From: an uncultured Desulfobacterium sp.
GTDB taxonomy: Bacteria; Desulfobacterota; Desulfobacteria; Desulfobacterales; Desulfobacteraceae
Length of the DNA: 24,091 nt
Direction of reading: 5' to 3'
Assembly: GCA_937124525.1 (NCBI GenBank)
Contig: CAKZLA010000045.1
Location: forward strand, 1-24,091
The notes under the pieces: model-generated
The model's input: the letters and a program-made list of their open reading frames with translations, nothing else
What the model was told of the DNA's origin: nothing
Database searches by the model: none
Made by a program: the position numbers and the translations under genes
Part shown: piece after piece, positions 1 to 7,535 of the stretch
Layout: each line of letters starts with the position of its first letter
Numbering within the stretch: the stretch's first letter is position 1

Positions 1-388
1 CCAGCCTGGCACTGCCGATATCGGCGGAAAAGCCGAGGGAAACAAGCCCCGGGCTGTCAGGTCGCACCATAAAATCCTTATGCACGACATAAATCCATTT
101 GATGCTATAAAAAGGTTTTGAAAATTCTGCAAATCTATCCCGCCTGTCGTTTCTTGTGGCAATGAAAAAACCGTGGTAGCGGCCCTCTGCTGTTTCCCTC
201 TGTGCCCTCTCCCAGGGCACATGGCTGATGGAGTAAGTAAAATTTAATTTGTCCAGGGCACAGCAGACATAGGGCTTGCTTTCTTCTGAAAGTTTGTGCC
301 CATGGGGCTGGGTAGCCAGCTTGAGTTCCTCTGCTGTGACGGGTAATGACAAAAAAAACAGCCATGCGATAACTATGATTTTCTTCAT
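1..388 (-). CDS. Periplasmic solute-binding protein, family 3 (partial)
   Basis: The reading frame opens at an ATG at 388 and runs off the window at base 1, giving about 129 residues. A signal peptide is visible (MKKIIVIAWLFFLSLPVTA, cleavage near residue 19), followed by a segment typical of family-3 binding proteins: residues near VPWERAQRETAEGRYHG and the FSKPFY motif. These proteins bind amino acids or similar small solutes. Here no permease is visible, and the gene follows a membrane PAS sensor by 25 bases on the same strand, so a sensory role is plausible. The substrate cannot be inferred. The C-terminal half lies outside the window. Confidence 0.75.
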   Translation of the reverse strand, partial: MKKIIVIAWLFFLSLPVTAEELKLATQPHGHKLSEESKPYVCCALDKLNFTYSISHVPWERAQRETAEGRYHGFFIATRNDRRDRFAEFSKPFYSIKWIYVVHKDFMVRPDSPGLVSLGFSADIGSARL

Positions 389-413
389 ACGTTTTGCGCC
401 TGTATTGCCGTAA

Positions 414-1769
414 TCATTCTTTAATCTCCCCTTTGCCTGTTTGCGGTCTGTCACAGTTCGTGGTCTCTTTCCCGGCCACCTCCCTTTCCCGGGCGAGGGC
501 TTCTTTCAATTTTATGTTCTCTTTTTTTAATTGAATCATCCTGATCTCACGTCCAGACATGGTATTGACGATTCTTTTGAGTTCAGCAGTGCGTTTCTCC
601 ACCATTTGCTCAAGATGTTCTTGATATTTGATCAGCTCTCTTTCCGTTTTTTGCTGCTCTGAAACATCCTTCACAACAGCAACAACCCCGGATGTTCTTC
701 CTTCGGAATCCGTAATAGGGGAATAGGCGACAAGAAGCTGCCGCTTCCCCATCGCCTCATATGGGTATGTCATCTCAAAAGTCACGGTACTGCCAGCCAT
801 ACTTTGTCGCAACTTGGGTTTGATGACAGACTTAAATACGGTTTGGTCCAGAATATCCTCGAGTTTGTGGTCTACGGCCCGGCTCCGCTCCAGCCCGTGG
901 TAATCCAAGAAAGTCCGGTTCACAAAGGCATATCGGTAATCCGGGTATACGGCATAAATGAGATCATGGGAACTCTCCACCGCCAATTTATATTCGGTCA
1001 ATTCAACCATGGTAGACCGGATACGTTCCCTGTCCATGGCTAATTTTTTTGCCATGACCATCACGGAATGCCCCACCTGGCCGATTTCATCGTTCCCAAT
1101 TACTTGGATGCGAGGCACCTCACCCTTGGAAATGGCTTGGGTGGCAGCGAGGATCTGTTTTAACGGCCGGTTGATACGGCGGTAAAAAAGAATCAGAATT
1201 GTGACAAAAGATAGGAGAAAGGCACCAAATGTTCCCAGAGAGACAAGACGCCAGCCCTTTGAAACGGGCGCAAGGTAATCCGCCGTATACATAAAACTGA
1301 CGATGGTCCACTGCCAAAAAGGGAAATAGCGCCAGTGGCCCATAACCTCCCTGCCGGAAAAGTTGAGCGGAACCGGTAGGGAGGTTTCTGTTTCATAAAT
1401 CGACATGTCAACACCATCTGAAAATGAAGCTGAAGCTGAACCGGATAAAATAATCTGCCCGGCTGCGTCACACACGGCCATTTTTATCTCAGGAAATTTG
1501 CGTTCAATGGCCTTGATCTGTTCAAGGGTCTCTTTCTTGTATACATTTACAAGATGTGTATTATCGGAAAAACGATGTTCAATCATATCCGTCATTCTTT
1601 CCTCGCAGATAATCAGCGCCAGGTCGGAGGCATGAACCAGCACTGCATCAAATCTTTCTTTCAAGGTATCCTTGATGGGGGGGCCAAGAATAAAAACAAG
1701 ACAGAACGAAAAAACAGTTCCTATCATCAGCACTGGAACAGCAATATTGAAAAAGAGACAATTTTTCAT
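414..1769 (-). CDS. Membrane HAMP-PAS sensor protein without output domain
   Basis: 451 residues. A first membrane helix (about 5-28) and a second (about 173-195) bracket a periplasmic sensing region of about 145 residues. A HAMP linker (about 196-248), a PAS domain (about 260-375, with the closing VVAVVKDVSEQQ segment) and a charged coiled coil (about 375-435) follow. The protein then stops, with no histidine kinase, GGDEF, EAL or methyl-accepting domain. It lies between two periplasmic binding protein genes on the same strand, so it probably reads one or both binding proteins and passes the signal to a partner outside the window. It could also be the truncated front half of a histidine kinase, since the coiled coil resembles the linker that normally precedes a kinase core. 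The preceding AGGGGA serves as a ribosome binding site. Confidence 0.8.
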   Translation of the reverse strand: MKNCLFFNIAVPVLMIGTVFSFCLVFILGPPIKDTLKERFDAVLVHASDLALIICEERMTDMIEHRFSDNTHLVNVYKKETLEQIKAIERKFPEIKMAVCDAAGQIILSGSASASFSDGVDMSIYETETSLPVPLNFSGREVMGHWRYFPFWQWTIVSFMYTADYLAPVSKGWRLVSLGTFGAFLLSFVTILILFYRRINRPLKQILAATQAISKGEVPRIQVIGNDEIGQVGHSVMVMAKKLAMDRERIRSTMVELTEYKLAVESSHDLIYAVYPDYRYAFVNRTFLDYHGLERSRAVDHKLEDILDQTVFKSVIKPKLRQSMAGSTVTFEMTYPYEAMGKRQLLVAYSPITDSEGRTSGVVAVVKDVSEQQKTERELIKYQEHLEQMVEKRTAELKRIVNTMSGREIRMIQLKKENIKLKEALAREREVAGKETTNCDRPQTGKGEIKE

Positions 1770-2015
1770 CCTGATTTTTCCCCTATCATAAAAATTATGA
1801 CATTTTACATCAGGCCTGTAAAGTTTTCAAATTATTATTCAGCGCTGACGTATGAATCAATAAATTCTGGGATATCAATTGAGTGTACCCTTAGATGATC
1901 GGAAATGATCGGAATGGAAAAAATAGGCCAATCCTCACCCCACCAGTCCCCTTTCCATGATCACAAATGCAGGAAATAATACAAAAAAGGTACATTTGTA
2001 TCAATTCGGCATCTT

Positions 2016-3203
2016 TCATTTGAAGATTGGGACTGCTGTCTGAAGGGAACGGGGATGGACAATTTCCTTTTTTCCGTTCTGCCACTGAATGGTCAGTGAT
2101 TTGTGCCCGATTTGTAGCCCTTTTTCATCCACTTTGAAATTGCCGGTGACCGTTATTGTTTCCATGGCGGCAATGGCTTGGCCGATTTTACGATGGTCCA
2201 GTGAGCGGGTGGTGTTGACAGCTTTTTCAAGAATCTGGCAGGCGGCAAAAGAACCTGCAGCGTTGTAGTTCGGTATTTTTCCGGAAAATTGTGTAAATTC
2301 TTTGATAAAATTGGTTGAACCTGGGAAGGGCATGCGTTTATCAGGTTCCCATAAAGAGGGGGCAAAGATTCCTTCTGCCATCTGTCCGGCACGCTCATGG
2401 AAGTCCGGAAAAGTCGGGGTCACGATGCAGGCCAGTATTTCCGGCCGGTACGCGCTATTTTTCAAAGCATTTAAAAAAATGTAGCAGTTCTCCGACCAGC
2501 TTAACCAGATCAGCACCTTAGGCTTTTTTGCATTAAGGGTTTTGAGCAGGCCGGGAAGTTCGGTATTCATATCATCAAAGACAACCGCATCTGCCATTGC
2601 CATCCCGAATACTTCAGCCCATTTCCTGATACCTTCCGTGGCTACATCACCTTGGCTGGCTTTTTCATAAATCACTGAAACGAGCTCAACCCTCTGACGG
2701 GCAGTCATATCCAGAAAACTGATAAAATACCGGTCAATCGAATTGTGAATACCGAAAAATCCCTGATACCCTCTTTCCCATAGCAGTTTGTTGGCCGCAG
2801 ATCCTGCCACCATTACGTACCCATTCAAAGCTGCTACCTCCGATGCCGGGAATGTCAGCTTTGACCCATAGGGTGACAGCACAAAATCGACCTTGTCATC
2901 CAGGATTAGCCTTTCATAAACATCCCGACAGGTGTTGACCCGGCTTTTATCGTCGTACAGAAGCAGTTCAACCGGCCGTCCCAGCAGCCCGCCGTCCCTG
3001 TTAATTTTTTCCACCCAGAGCAGATAGGCGTTTCTTACCATAAAAGAGTTCTCAGACCATTCTCCCGTAAATGAGGCGGAAGCACCTAATTTTATAGGGT
3101 TTTTTGTCGTCTCTCCCCCAAAAGCGACAGGGCGGATCAGAACGACTAAAACAACCAACGTCCCCCCGTATCTCAACACAGCTTTAAGCAATGAACCAAG
3201 CAT
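2016..3203 (-). CDS. Type-1 periplasmic binding protein (branched-chain amino acid/amide ABC type)
   Basis: 395 residues with an N-terminal signal/membrane segment (about 8-28) and the Leu/Ile/Val-binding fold (Peripla_BP_6). Family features include IKLGASASFTGEW near the mature N-terminus, the NRDGGLLGRPVELLLYDDKS segment and the later FKVDEKGLQIGH strand. AAGGAG lies 7 bases before the ATG. No permease or ATPase gene accompanies it; a 246-base gap separates it from the HAMP-PAS sensor downstream. The lone binding protein next to a sensor suggests signal detection rather than bulk uptake, but it could also serve a transporter encoded elsewhere. The ligand is unknown. Confidence 0.85.
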   Translation of the reverse strand: MLGSLLKAVLRYGGTLVVLVVLIRPVAFGGETTKNPIKLGASASFTGEWSENSFMVRNAYLLWVEKINRDGGLLGRPVELLLYDDKSRVNTCRDVYERLILDDKVDFVLSPYGSKLTFPASEVAALNGYVMVAGSAANKLLWERGYQGFFGIHNSIDRYFISFLDMTARQRVELVSVIYEKASQGDVATEGIRKWAEVFGMAMADAVVFDDMNTELPGLLKTLNAKKPKVLIWLSWSENCYIFLNALKNSAYRPEILACIVTPTFPDFHERAGQMAEGIFAPSLWEPDKRMPFPGSTNFIKEFTQFSGKIPNYNAAGSFAACQILEKAVNTTRSLDHRKIGQAIAAMETITVTGNFKVDEKGLQIGHKSLTIQWQNGKKEIVHPRSLQTAVPIFK

Positions 3204-3309
3204 GTTTCACTCCTTTTTATAAATGATCAGTCAGACAGGTATGTAAAAATTATACGTTTTGTCCAATGTGTGTCTTATAGTTTTTGGACAGCCCCTTTTT
3301 ATCCTCAAG

Positions 3310-3433
3310 AGTCCTAAGTTCTCATAACTCATTGAAATCATTAAGGCCTATAAAATCGAGCTTTAAGGTACATGCTTTATAATTTCAGGGGGTTAGCAAA
3401 TTTCAATACACAACATGCAAAGAACTTAGGACT
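3310..3433. repeat. 124-bp inverted-repeat element with perfect 13-bp ends
   Basis: The arms AGTCCTAAGTTCT (3310-3322) and AGAACTTAGGACT (3421-3433) are perfect reverse complements. A second, inner pair (ATTGAAAT at about 3331 and ATTTCAAT at about 3398) lies inside. The interior is AT-rich and non-coding. The arm core TAAGTTCTCA resembles the ends of the elements at 6192-6293 and 21715-21817, so it may be a divergent relative, but I see no clear target-site duplication here. Confidence 0.5.
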
Positions 3434-3732
3434 GACGAGTTTTATCTATGGCTTGTCAACATATGCACGGACACTTAATTTGATAGTATAGGAATTGGGT
3501 GCGGCTCTTTTCAAACAAGACAAAACAATTGTAAATAAAGGATCTTGAAGATTCTATCATCAATTTTAAATCAGTATAATGCAAGATAATGCTACTGTCG
3601 ATCGATATCCCATCGAATTTTCAAATTTATTATGACAGACCAACGTAATTGTAGTCAAACGGTAACTCTTGATTTTTGACTGAACATTGGGCCATTTTTG
3701 CGCTATGAAAGGATAGCGGGGAGGTCTATGGC
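3434..3732. other. Intergenic stretch with nothing recognisable
   Basis: About 300 AT-rich bases between the inverted-repeat element and the DUF4338 fragment. Both strands are interrupted by stops in all frames and I recognise no RNA, terminator or coding remnant. The last 15 bases hold GGGGAGGT, the ribosome binding site of the following fragment. Confidence 0.5.
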
Positions 3733-3967
3733 ATGCCAAGCATAAAACAACAGACATTTTGTGGTCGAAAATTTACCAACAAAGACATTTCATTGATCCA
3801 GGACATAATTGCTACCTGTGGGGGTATCAGCAGACGTGAATTAGCGCATACCGTATGTGAATTGCTGGAATGGAAACGCCCCAATGGCAAATTGAAAGCT
3901 CGGGTCGGGAATGCATTGAGTTTTCAAAGGAGCAATATGATCAGGGCCAGGAATATTTTAACACTAT
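3733..3967 (+). pseudogene. DUF4338/DruA-type N-terminal fragment
   Basis: About 60 N-terminal residues match the start of DUF4338 (DruA-type) proteins, which are commonly carried by mobile elements: GRKFTNKDISLIQDIIATC, then SRRELAHTVCELLEW and KRPNGKLKAR. The match ends near residue 60 (about 3912); the rest of a normal protein of 300 residues or more is missing. A good ribosome binding site (GGGAGGT, 7 bases before the ATG) shows that this is the true 5' end. The frame then reads into unrelated sequence and into the MITE at 3968, ending at 4080. Before that insertion the frame would have ended at the TGA overlapping the ISKra4 ATG. Only the fragment is present, so no function is expected. 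Confidence 0.55.
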
Positions 3968-4105
3968 GTAAATATTCGGTCAGCACCCCATCTTCACCTG
4001 TTTTGGTCTGCTCACATAGCATTAGTATGCTACGCAGCCCCAAACAGGCGAATATGGGGCACTGCCAAATATTTACATAAGCAAGCCGAATATTAACAAC
4101 ACTAT
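3960..4105. mobile_element. MITE-like element, family B copy 1 (130 bp) with 8-bp target duplication
   Basis: The element spans 3968-4097 and is flanked by direct repeats AACACTAT at 3960-3967 and 4098-4105. The ends are GTAAATATTCGG (3968) and CCGAATATTAAC (ending 4097), inverted with one mismatch. A second inner end-like sequence, CCAAATATTTAC, stops at 4076. The interior shares CAGCACCCCAT and GCTCACATAGCATTA with the copy at 7418-7527. There is no coding capacity, so any movement would need a transposase in trans. Confidence 0.75.
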
Positions 4106-4139
4106 TGTACATTTTCTTGAATTTGAGGAGTGTTATTCA

Positions 4140-4772
4140 ATGAAATTAAGCGGGCTGGAACGGGAACTTGAGAAAAAGGGTAGAGAACTGATGCGCATCC
4201 TTTTACAGGAGTATCTGGATAAACTCAGCCCGAACATTTGCGAGTAAACGGTTCGTGGTGCAGATGAGATAGAACGCCCCAACGCAAGATCCCATGAACG
4301 ACATATCGAAACCGTGTTTGGCACAGTATCCTCAGACCTTACCGGTTATGGAAATAAAGGTGTGGACAGCCTGCACCCATTGGATGCTGAGCTTAATTTG
4401 CCCCCTGATCATTATTCCCTGGAACTTCGCCGTCGTGTGGCTGAGAATACCGCAAAAAACTCTTTTGATGAAACAGTGGATACCATCAAGAAAACCACAG
4501 GTGGCCATATCCCCAAACGCCAAGTGGAGGAATTGACACAGCGAGCCGCTCAAGATTTTGATGCATTTTATGAAACCCGTCAGCATAACCCGGATGATAA
4601 AGCACCCACTGGTCCTATTGTGGTAATTACTGCTGATGGTAAAGGGGTGGTCATGCACCAGCAGGATTTCAGAGAGGCAACACGCAAGGCCGCCGAAAAA
4701 CGTAAAAATCAGATGACAACCAGGCTATCCCAAGGGGAAAAGAAAAACCAGAAACGCATGGTCACGGTGGCT
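4140..4772 (+). pseudogene. ISKra4-family transposase, N-terminal fragment with in-frame stop
   Basis: From the ATG at 4140 the frame reads as the N-terminal half of an ISKra4-type transposase: GRELMRILLQEYLDKL, then GADEIERPNARSHERHIETV, FGTV, LHPLDAELNLPPDHYSLEL, SFDETVDTIKKTTGGHIPK, then ITADGKGVVMHQQD and LSQGEKKNQKRMVTVA. A TAA at 4245-4247 interrupts the frame after 35 codons; the same frame continues after it. Homology ends near 4770, where the sequence changes to a dapF fragment on the other strand, so the catalytic C-terminal half is missing. Full-length members have roughly 450-500 residues. Inactive. Confidence 0.75.
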
Positions 4773-4957
4773 TCAGGCGGTGAATCAAGGAAAAAAAGAC
4801 CGTCTGCATAAATCCCAAAGGCCCTTTGGCAAAGTTTTTTTGCCCACCTACCCATTTTCGTTGGATGAAGATTCACATCTCTGTTGTCAATAATAATAAA
4901 ATCATTTCCACAACCATGCATTTTATAAAATGGAACGCTTTCGGTAAAAAGGGTCAT
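4772..4957 (-). pseudogene. dapF: dapF (diaminopimelate epimerase) 5' fragment
   Basis: The minus-strand frame from the ATG at 4957 gives VPFYKMHGCGNDFIIIDNRD, then the segment ending RAFGIYADGLFFLDSPPEA, which is the N-terminal ~60 residues of diaminopimelate epimerase (usual length about 280). The family motif is normally R-x-G-(I/V)-G-A-D-(G/Q); here Tyr replaces the first of these glycines (GIYADG). The match stops near 4772, where ISKra4 sequence begins. Both catalytic-cysteine regions are absent or not intact, so this is a relic. A complete dapF must lie elsewhere if the organism makes meso-diaminopimelate. Confidence 0.7.
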
Positions 4958-5006
4958 ATATCAATCTCTATGGTAATTTGTATAAAAAAATGCAGAATCA
5001 GGGTGC

Positions 5007-5180
5007 CGACAGTAGAGCCTCGGAGGCGGCACAATACGATTTTCTATTTTTGTTGTGACAGGCTGGCCTGTCATTCCAGTTTATAAGAAACTCCGTCCGA
5101 TGATGTGTAATAACTGGAGTTTCGATATTTTTTGTGGGCAGGCCAGATCCCCAATACGGTCTGCCCGTGGCAGTTATATA
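5007..5180. repeat. Repeat A, copy 1 (uninterrupted)
   Basis: About 174 bp closely matching 6091-6386 once the insertion there is removed. Shared landmarks are CGACAG at the left end, TTTTTGTTGTG, TTATAAGAAACTC, TGTAATAACTGGA, TTTCGATATTT, TGTGGGCAGG and CCGTGGCAGTTATAT at the right end. It holds a perfect hairpin at 5056-5073 (TGACAGG/CCTGTCA, loop CTGG) and a second stem GGGCAG/CTGCCC near 5136-5166. The right end overlaps the stop codon of the D-aminopeptidase gene. The element has no coding capacity. Confidence 0.7.
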
Positions 5181-6001
5181 AAAGGAACGAGCTCTATCAA
5201 ATCCGCAATGGCAAGAAAAGCCTGAAAGGCTTTGTAATAATTTTCAGCCTCGTATTTCAATGTATCACCGCTTATTCTTTCAGCCCCCGGCAGGCGCAAT
5301 GCCCTGTCAATACCCGATGCAGTTGTCATGCGAATCGTCATTGTCACTTGACCTTCTTCCAGAACAAGGGGAGAAATGGAATCACGACGTGGTACGGCAT
5401 TTTGAACAGCTTTGTATATCATTTCCCTGCATTTTGCGGGATGGCAACAGATCCCCGCATAGGCACCAATGGATTCCTTGACCACAGCCGTCTCAATACC
5501 AGGAATAAGGTCTGAAGCTTCACGGCATGCAACCTTATCTCCGGATATCATGATTACCGGCACCTTATGATAACCTGCAATCAGGGCATTGAGGCCAATT
5601 TCTCCAACCCTGACACCGTTAAACTTCAATTCCGCTATGCGGCCATGGAAAATATGAGCAATTGCAGCGTCAGTGGCCCCGGCCATGCCGTGATACCCCA
5701 CAAAACAGACGGCATCCATGCCTTTGTCAACCCCTTCCATCATGGCCAATGGTCGGGGAGATCCCATAATGAGGCGGGCCCGCTCATCCAGATCCTCCGG
5801 AAAAAGGTTGAGGCCCACATTGTGCGCATCAACAACCAGTACATCAGACGCACCGGAATCAAATGCACCTCTTATGGCTGCGTTTACCTCCTGTGTCATA
5901 AATTTCCTGGCTTGGAGGTACTCTCTTTCCTGGACACCGGAGTGCTCTCTTCTGACAACGGCACCAACTCCCTCAATATCTGCTGAAATCAGTAGTTTCA
6001 T
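5174..6001 (-). CDS. dppA: M55 family D-aminopeptidase (DppA type)
   Basis: 275 residues when started at the ATG at 6001, which has GAGGAG at the right distance; an in-frame ATG at 6046 lacks support. B. subtilis DppA is about the same length. Metal and active-site residues fall where expected: D8 and E10 (SADIEG), H60 (VDAHN), H104 (GYHGMAG), H116 (DAAIAH) and E134. The family is a zinc-dependent decameric peptidase that releases D-amino acids from D-Ala-containing dipeptides. It lies last in the peptide ABC operon, after a 419-base gap filled by repeats, and probably hydrolyses peptides brought in by that transporter. The TAA stop lies at the edge of repeat A. Confidence 0.92.
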   Translation of the reverse strand: MKLLISADIEGVGAVVRREHSGVQEREYLQARKFMTQEVNAAIRGAFDSGASDVLVVDAHNVGLNLFPEDLDERARLIMGSPRPLAMMEGVDKGMDAVCFVGYHGMAGATDAAIAHIFHGRIAELKFNGVRVGEIGLNALIAGYHKVPVIMISGDKVACREASDLIPGIETAVVKESIGAYAGICCHPAKCREMIYKAVQNAVPRRDSISPLVLEEGQVTMTIRMTTASGIDRALRLPGAERISGDTLKYEAENYYKAFQAFLAIADLIELVPFI

Positions 6002-6090
6002 ATATAAATTCTCCTCTTCAATTTTTGATGGTTTTGTGAAACGCAATGATCCGTTTTTCTACAAAGTGGTTCTGTTCTATAAGTAAATTT

Positions 6091-6386
6091 CGACAGCAGC
6101 GCCCATAGGACGTTCGATGGGGCGGCATAATGCTATTTTTATTTTTTGTTGTGGCAGATGACTACTGCCATGTGGATTTTATAAGAAACTCGTAAGTTCT
6201 CAATAATCCAGGGTGATAAAGTCTACTTATCCGTTAAACACCAGGCGCTCTTCAAAAGGATTCCCTGAATACCTGGACTTATTGAAAACTTACAGAAACT
6301 CCTTCCAATGATTTGTAATAACTGGAATTTCGATATTTGTTGTGGGCAGGGCAGATCCCAATACGGTCTTCCCGTGGCAGTTATAT
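6091..6386. repeat. Repeat A, copy 2 (interrupted by a 102-bp element)
   Basis: Second copy of the repeat at 5007-5180, lying between dppF and the D-aminopeptidase gene. It is split at AGAAACTC by the element at 6192-6293. Its hairpin at 6152-6170 (TGGCAG/CTGCCA) sits in the place of TGACAGG/CCTGTCA in copy 1, so paired bases have changed together. It fills most of the 6002-6420 gap; I see no gene there. Confidence 0.7.
6184..6301. mobile_element. MITE-like element, family C copy 1 (102 bp) with 8-bp target duplication
   Basis: The element spans 6192-6293. The left end GTAAGTTCTCAATAATCCAGG and the right end CCTGGACTTATTGAAAACTTAC are near-perfect inverted repeats. AGAAACTC is duplicated at 6184-6191 and 6294-6301. 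The uninterrupted repeat A copy has a single AGAAACTC at 5086-5093, which gives the empty site directly. It is non-coding. Confidence 0.85.
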
Positions 6387-6420
6387 GGGGAAAAACAGGA
6401 TCATCAAGTAAAAAGTCGGT

Positions 6421-7386
6421 CTATCCATACAAATGACAATCCACCCAGTGATCCGTTGCAATTTTCACACATGGGGGAGGTGTTTTCTTGCAGATGTCCA
6501 TGGTTTTGTTGCACCGTGTAGAAAATCGGCACCCTTTGGGCAGATGAAGCGGGCTTGGCGCATCATCTGTCAACACCGCCAGGGGTTGCTTCTGAAACGG
6601 GTCCGGTATGGGCACCGATGCAAGCAGGGCTCTTGAATACGGGTGGAATGATTCTGCAAAAAAACGCTCCTTGGGCGCCGTCTCAACAATGGCCCCAAGA
6701 TACATCACCGCAATGCGGGTACTGATGTGCCGAACCACGGCCAGGTCATGGGAGATGAACAAATATGCGTAATTAAATTCTTTTTGAAGGTCTGTGATCA
6801 AATTGAGAATTTGGGCCTGCACAGAAACATCCAAGGCCGAGGTCGGTTCATCAAACACCACAAATTCCGGGCCCGTAATCAGTGCGCGGGCGATGCCAAT
6901 CCGCTGGCGCTGTCCCCCGGAAAATTCATGGGGATAACGATCCAGGTGCTCCGGGCCCAGGCTGACACTTTCCAATGCGGCCATTACATGTTCGGTTAAT
7001 GCTTTTCCCTTGACACCCTTCTGTATCTTTAACGGATATCCTACGATTTTTCGGACGGTCATTCTGGGGTCCAGCGAGGATTGCGGATCCTGGAAAACCA
7101 CCTGAAGTTTTCCCCGTATGGATCGAAATTGAGACTTTTTCATGGAGAGAATATCCGTTCCCCTGTAAAAGACCTGGCCTTTGGTGGCAGTCAATAGTTT
7201 CAGGATACAATTTCCCACAGTGGATTTACCGCTACCGGATTCCCCCACAAGCCCCAGGGTTTCCCCTGCGTTGACACTTATGGACACACGGTCCACAGCT
7301 ATCAGTTTTTTCGAATGCACCCCGGGAAAGCTGCGTCCAACACTGAATTGTTTGACCAGGTTTTTTGTTTCAATCACCGGAATCAC
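6421..7386 (-). CDS. dppF: Peptide ABC transporter ATP-binding protein DppF/OppF type
   Basis: 321 residues starting at a GTG (7386) that is supported by AAGGAG. It has Walker A GLVGESGSGKST (about 47-58), Q-loop near VVFQDPQSSLDPRM, ABC signature FSGGQRQRIGIARAL, Walker B VVFDEPTSALDV and the H-loop SHDLAVV. The C-terminal oligopeptide extension keeps the cysteine pattern (CRFSTRC, DICKK, DCH) that in DppD/DppF-type ATPases binds a [4Fe-4S] cluster. It pairs with DppD to energise import. The two genes were originally about 10 bases apart and are now separated by a MITE. Confidence 0.93.
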   Translation of the reverse strand: MIPVIETKNLVKQFSVGRSFPGVHSKKLIAVDRVSISVNAGETLGLVGESGSGKSTVGNCILKLLTATKGQVFYRGTDILSMKKSQFRSIRGKLQVVFQDPQSSLDPRMTVRKIVGYPLKIQKGVKGKALTEHVMAALESVSLGPEHLDRYPHEFSGGQRQRIGIARALITGPEFVVFDEPTSALDVSVQAQILNLITDLQKEFNYAYLFISHDLAVVRHISTRIAVMYLGAIVETAPKERFFAESFHPYSRALLASVPIPDPFQKQPLAVLTDDAPSPLHLPKGCRFSTRCNKTMDICKKTPPPCVKIATDHWVDCHLYG

Positions 7387-7409
7387 GTGTTTACACTCCT
7401 TTTTGATCT

Positions 7410-7535
7410 GTTTTAACGTAAATATTCGGCCAGCACCCCATATTCATCACCTAAGTTTGGACTGCTCACATAGCATTATGTATGCCACGCAGTACCAAAT
7501 ACGCGAATGCCCAACCCGAATATTTACGTTTTAAC
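7410..7535. mobile_element. MITE-like element, family B copy 2 (110 bp) with 8-bp target duplication
   Basis: The element spans 7418-7527 with perfect 12-bp inverted ends GTAAATATTCGG/CCGAATATTTAC, flanked by GTTTTAAC at 7410-7417 and 7528-7535. The interior matches the copy at 3968-4097. It sits between dppD and dppF, and its end supplies the TAA stop of dppD (7524-7526). Confidence 0.85.

Noticed and set aside
1539..1552. Another TGTATACAT inside the sensor gene
   Set aside because: It lies well inside a coding region on its own and is far from any promoter; a short palindrome is expected by chance at this density.
3733..3912. Druantia-type anti-phage gene (DUF4338 match)
   Set aside because: Only the first ~60 residues remain and no other Druantia gene is present; the same domain is common in transposon-borne proteins, which fits the surrounding IS debris better.
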